Source of the DNA: CAJPNN01 sp041844735
GTDB taxonomy: Bacteria > Bacillota > Clostridia > Peptostreptococcales > Anaerovoracaceae
Direction: 5' to 3'
DNA: 27,725 bases
Assembly (NCBI GenBank): GCA_041844735.1
Contig: JBGZBP010000066.1
Coordinates: forward strand, 1-27,725
In this document: one piece after another, positions 25,501-27,725 of the stretch
Position numbering within the stretch: the first letter of the stretch is position 1
How the letters are laid out: the number at the start of each line of letters is the position of its first letter
Made by a program: the position numbers and the translations under genes
Notes under the pieces: model-generated
Database searches by the model: none
What the model was told of the DNA's origin: nothing
The model's input: the letters and a program-made list of their open reading frames with translations, nothing else

Positions 25501-27319
25501 AAGGGAGAAAATAGAGGCTCAATATGGAAATATGAAAACTATTAACATGTCTCTTGATGGAAGTGCAGGAAAGCAGTACACATACCCTGAAACAATTACT
25601 ATACCGGTTGACGGTCGTACCAGTCCTCTTAATCTCAGCACGGTTTCGGATTCGCCTGTATTTGAGGGATCTGCGGTAGCTCACGAGCACCCTGTTTTGC
25701 TTAACATCGAGTACGCAGGGAAGTCTGAGGGATACAGTGATAATGAAGTGGACAAGGCGGCACTCACAGATTTATTAAATCGTGCAAAGACGACCTATCC
25801 GCCTCAAAAGAGTATTTACTCTGCTGATGTATGGCAGAAATTTGAAAGGGTACTGAATGAGGCACAGGTCGTACATGACAGTACATCATCCGATGAGAGC
25901 GCTATATCTGATGCATACAACAAACTATCTAAAATGTGCGGTATTATGGATGTTTTCTCAACACTTGCTATAAAAAAGGCAAACGCCGAGGCAGGGGTTA
26001 AGAGCGATGAAAAGACAGGAAAATACACCGCCGACAGTATTGCAAAGGCAAAAGAGTTTATCAGAAATACGGATGAACAGGTTAAGAATATGTTGAATCA
26101 GGATAACCCTGATTTGTCCGCTGCAAGGGAATTGGTAAACGGTCTTGACAGAGTGTACATGATGATGAGATTTGATACCACTAAGATAGAACAAAAAATA
26201 GCGGAAGCAAATGAAAGGTTGAAAAATCCTGAATTTACCAAGGAGTCTCTAAGAAGACTACAGACTGCTATAGAAGAAGCTTTGCAGTATATCAGTGACT
26301 CTAAGGTTCAAAAGGGTATAGACATGGTCGACAAGCATGTGAATGCTATACAGAATGCCATCGCGTCATTACAGCCGGATAATGTGGACGAAGTTGCAGA
26401 CAGCGTGTACAAATTGGATTTGCTTTTGGCTGTGGAAGCGGTTAAACTGTTGTTGGAAAAACCTAATGTTGTAGGTGCGGACGAACTTAGAAAAGCTTTG
26501 GTGGAAGCTGAGGCGGTATATAAGAACAATGCGGCTACAAAGAGACAGGTGAATGAGCAGATTCTTAAGCTTATGAAGGCTACCAGAGTGTTTAACGAGG
26601 CTAATAAGCCTAAGCCTCCGGTACCTCCGACACCTCCTGCACCTAATCCGGGAGGAACACCTCCACCATCAGGCGGCGGTGGAATAGGCGGCATTGGCGG
26701 AATAGCACCGCCGGCAGCCGACAAGAAGGATGAAAAGAAAGACGAAAAGAAATTGGATGAAACAAAGCCTGTAAGCTTTGTAGACGTATCATCAAACGAT
26801 TGGTTTGCAAAGGGTGTTTTATATGTAGCGAGCAAAAATATAATGTCAGGTATCGGTAATAACAGGTTTGCTCCGGAAGTTAAGACTACCAGAGCAATGT
26901 TCGTAACTATGATATACAGAATGGAAAAAGAGCCGAAAACGGAGTTGAAATCATTCTCCGATGTTGGAGGCGGATCATGGTATGAAAAGGCTGTGAGCTG
27001 GACTACCAAAGAAGGGATAGCAAAAGGGGCTTCCGCTGACACGTTTATGCCGGGAGAAAATATCTCCAGACAGGAACTTGTAGCTATGCTTTATCGCTAT
27101 GCTTCTTATAAAAAGTATTCTGTAGACAAAAAGGCGGATTTATCAGGATTTGCCGATGGAAACCTTGTTGCGGACTGGGCGAAAGATGCAACAGGATGGG
27201 CTGTAGCAAACAACTTGATTAAGGGTAAAGACGGAAACAAAATTGACCCTTCAGGATATGCTACGAGAGCAGAAATCGCAACCATAATTGAAAGGTTTGA
27301 TAGTGCATTCGTAAAATAA
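22505..27319 (+). CDS. Very large SLH-anchored surface protein with NEAT-like and FIVAR-like domains
   Basis: 1604 residues. A signal peptide (VKVFADGN region, cut near residue 37) is followed by an unrecognised N-terminal domain to about 290. Long helical stretches then alternate with two beta-rich domains, at about 541-680 (YKVQVLLVNRGS start) and 933-1070 (YTVTVRFKDANSP start, AKYVEKSDGK, LTLKMKPM, YPETITIPV). The second looks NEAT-like, a fold used for heme or haemoprotein binding; the first is less clear. The helical parts resemble FIVAR repeats (YSADVWQKFERVLNEAQ). A proline-rich linker (about 1367-1400) and a lysine/acid run (DKKDEKKDEKK) lead to three SLH repeats (about 1422-1604). 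The start follows AAGGAGG. I do not see the usual tyrosine heme-ligand pattern, so binding is unproven. Terminator downstream; operator-like palindromes upstream. Confidence 0.85.
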   Translation: MNSKSSLKKRAVSFIVAFAMVFGGVFSSGFAVKVFADGNSAFDEPAKPETLQKLEKMADETMKNQDVYKRFQGTRFMHEIPQKHPSYSFENDANKIPTEVIGTTAWYQVWYEASRAKFLKDTYTDALANNAIGVMGYYNAMFGFPIGKDLKQDGLYNTSFNAVGVKMVGEPNIKQNLYQADSNEKAEVEAAFRKNSAGKPYVAIEKAGNNYTLSFMLDTSKARAIKFVSVNNIVAVEVSKYTGTMQNGTPVFEVTVPGELGPDQLVISDLSYETLNGDTVRTGPFGIKVDYKNAKFDSTYDGEQTQAKAKALGRIQNWIERAYSLKQEILKKGRDDADITKMDKVISDLETLYRAERPELDKMYEIAEPVYTIENKMALIELINKKIEDCLEGVAQYKDYVYTPESIEKYKKYLVEDIHNEIKTADPMQMVEMLAKLDNHSINTILKYNTKELEDIVKKAEEKKEADYTPATWQPFYIAKSNAKGWIEQLKKFSPAINNTSTYIKELVKAMNNLVRKDGQSEPKVEMPDHKPKPPVDSGEYKVQVLLVNRGSQKPYVEAPSNKLIKREAIYKAEPDKKKYTVTLEAVPWRDTGSTSDDQVIKDIEYPKSGTYINAEKSEQKQTNMKFRGAFYEERVDYHGKLTLQVNPTVEKFKVTVHYYDSSLQKRSVLPTSIVDVDLYVDYDNKVPAGGASSTLDLTKLNEVEKYYNDITTKANYKSVPESQLKDVKAAYEELVRIKAAQNASQQDLASKVGDFWRANDRVMKGMPLWKLEKSLKEENKAWQTDNRYTQESLAKVREIIERVSAAVTGQNVLNDSEIESNYRALSNVKNDLKFVMNDLKSKIQEAEQKSADTQYNQDSRRNLNDWIRKAKEYIDHHEKGYYGDEGTKVYDQRDRREYFISKLNLAISDLKTGGGSVGPGPVNPPHTVDKIYTVTVRFKDANSPTKDSHANGSLVGRAKYVEKSDGKFLTLKMKPMYNSGRPSGILKQLFYYPNNDKSREKIEAQYGNMKTINMSLDGSAGKQYTYPETITIPVDGRTSPLNLSTVSDSPVFEGSAVAHEHPVLLNIEYAGKSEGYSDNEVDKAALTDLLNRAKTTYPPQKSIYSADVWQKFERVLNEAQVVHDSTSSDESAISDAYNKLSKMCGIMDVFSTLAIKKANAEAGVKSDEKTGKYTADSIAKAKEFIRNTDEQVKNMLNQDNPDLSAARELVNGLDRVYMMMRFDTTKIEQKIAEANERLKNPEFTKESLRRLQTAIEEALQYISDSKVQKGIDMVDKHVNAIQNAIASLQPDNVDEVADSVYKLDLLLAVEAVKLLLEKPNVVGADELRKALVEAEAVYKNNAATKRQVNEQILKLMKATRVFNEANKPKPPVPPTPPAPNPGGTPPPSGGGGIGGIGGIAPPAADKKDEKKDEKKLDETKPVSFVDVSSNDWFAKGVLYVASKNIMSGIGNNRFAPEVKTTRAMFVTMIYRMEKEPKTELKSFSDVGGGSWYEKAVSWTTKEGIAKGASADTFMPGENISRQELVAMLYRYASYKKYSVDKKADLSGFADGNLVADWAKDATGWAVANNLIKGKDGNKIDPSGYATRAEIATIIERFDSAFVK

Positions 27320-27346
27320 TAGTGCATGCAAATAGTTGAAAAACAT

Positions 27347-27390
27347 AGGATTGAGGAGGCTGAAACAGGCCTCTTCATATCCTGTTTTTT
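27347..27390 (+). terminator. Strong intrinsic terminator after the surface protein gene
   Basis: GAGGAGGC (27353-27360) pairs with GCCTCTTC (27369-27376), one G-U, around an 8-base loop. The lower stem AGGAT/ATCCT extends it, and GTTTTTT follows. A good factor-independent terminator. Confidence 0.9.
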
Positions 27391-27448
27391 CAGTGTATAA
27401 GAGAATTTAAAAAGTGTATAAAATTAATAAAAAATACAAAGTTTCTAG

Positions 27449-27478
27449 TTGACATGGTGCCGGCAATTATGCTAAAAT
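27449..27478 (+). promoter_or_regulatory. Promoter of tRNA-Asn
   Basis: TTGACA at 27449-27454, an 18-base spacer and TAAAAT at 27473-27478, 30 bases before the tRNA. Confidence 0.75.
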
Positions 27479-27508
27479 GATTTTCGGCTCACAGATTAGG
27501 AGTTACAT

Positions 27509-27583
27509 TCCGAGGTAGCTCAACGGCAGAGCATCCGGCTGTTAACCGGAGGGTTGTGGGTTCGAGCCCCACCCTCGGAGCCA
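27509..27583 (+). tRNA. tRNA-Asn (GUU)
   Basis: A complete cloverleaf. The acceptor stem is TCCGAGG/CCTCGGA, the D arm is AGCTCAACGGCAGAGC, the anticodon stem TCCGG/CCGGA encloses a CTGTTAA loop with anticodon GTT (27541-27543), and the T arm contains GGTTCGAGCC. The 3' CCA is encoded (27581-27583). Confidence 0.96.
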
Positions 27584-27607
27584 AAAAATAAATAATGAAA
27601 AAACAGG

Positions 27608-27636
27608 TTGACAGGAATATAACAGACGTGTATAAT
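27608..27636 (+). promoter_or_regulatory. Consensus promoter of tRNA-Val
   Basis: TTGACA (27608-27613), exactly 17 bases, TATAAT (27631-27636). A perfect sigma-A consensus. Confidence 0.9.
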
Positions 27637-27663
27637 AAATAAATGTGTCAAGCAATTACTTTG

Positions 27664-27725
27664 GGGCGTATAGCTCAGCTGGGAGAGCACCTGCCTTACA
27701 AGCAGGGGGTCATAGGTTCGAGCCC
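27664..27725 (+). tRNA. tRNA-Val (UAC), cut off at the window end
   Basis: Acceptor 5' strand GGGCGTA, D arm GCTCAGCTGGGAGAGC, and anticodon stem CCTGC/GCAGG around a CTTACAA loop with anticodon TAC. The T arm begins as ATAGGTTCGAGCC. The 3' acceptor strand is outside the window. Other tRNA genes may follow. Confidence 0.92.

Noticed and set aside
26308..27042. 244-codon reverse-strand frame opposite the SLH end of the surface protein
   Set aside because: Low-complexity proline/glycine mirror of the linker on the + strand; no start signals; antisense shadow.

Overview
The window looks like a chromosomal piece from a low-to-moderate GC Gram-positive anaerobe of the class Clostridia. Evidence: strong AGGAGG ribosome binding sites, sigma-A type promoters, three proteins anchored by SLH repeats, an RbgA GTPase, a CD1871A-type CXXC miniprotein beside a polyferredoxin, and an ADSL-type PurB with an SSAMAYKRNP loop. 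I would not name a genus.

Region 1 (1-2867) is a visibly more A/T-rich accessory block. It holds the 3' part of a subtilisin-fold (S8) protease with an unusual C-terminal extension, a CD-NTase of the cGAS/DncV-like type, and an overlapping 181-residue protein with two membrane segments and a beta-rich tail that reads as a Cap15-type CBASS effector. CD-NTase plus effector form a minimal (type I) CBASS antiphage module. The S8 protease sits 37 bp upstream on the same strand and may be an added component or the end of a separate defence system. The block ends at two tandem 36-bp repeats and a strong hairpin.

Region 2 (3018-7663): a convergent small membrane protein, then purB (purine synthesis), proB and proC (proline synthesis, no proA here), and a XerD-like tyrosine recombinase with two substituted active-site positions.

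Region 3 (7727-16540) is a dense housekeeping run, all on the + strand: a promoter and structured leader, rplS, a terminator, rbgA (50S assembly), rnhB, a secreted SLH/NlpC-P60 wall hydrolase, valS, folC, a DagK/YegS-type lipid kinase and a YcdX-like PHP hydrolase. Most neighbours are separated by a few bases or overlap.

Region 4 (16594-18161) is a three-gene redox cluster: a TlpA-like thioredoxin lipoprotein, a 48-residue one-TM CXXC protein and a membrane polyferredoxin of the NapH/YccM type.

Region 5 (18411-27319) encodes two very large S-layer-type exported proteins. One is a 1306-residue lactocepin/C5a-peptidase-like subtilase. The other is a 1604-residue helical-repeat (FIVAR-like) protein with NEAT-like domains. 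The second is preceded by two near-identical operator-like palindromes 64 bp apart. A strong terminator follows, then tRNA-Asn(GUU) and the start of tRNA-Val(UAC), each with its own near-consensus promoter.
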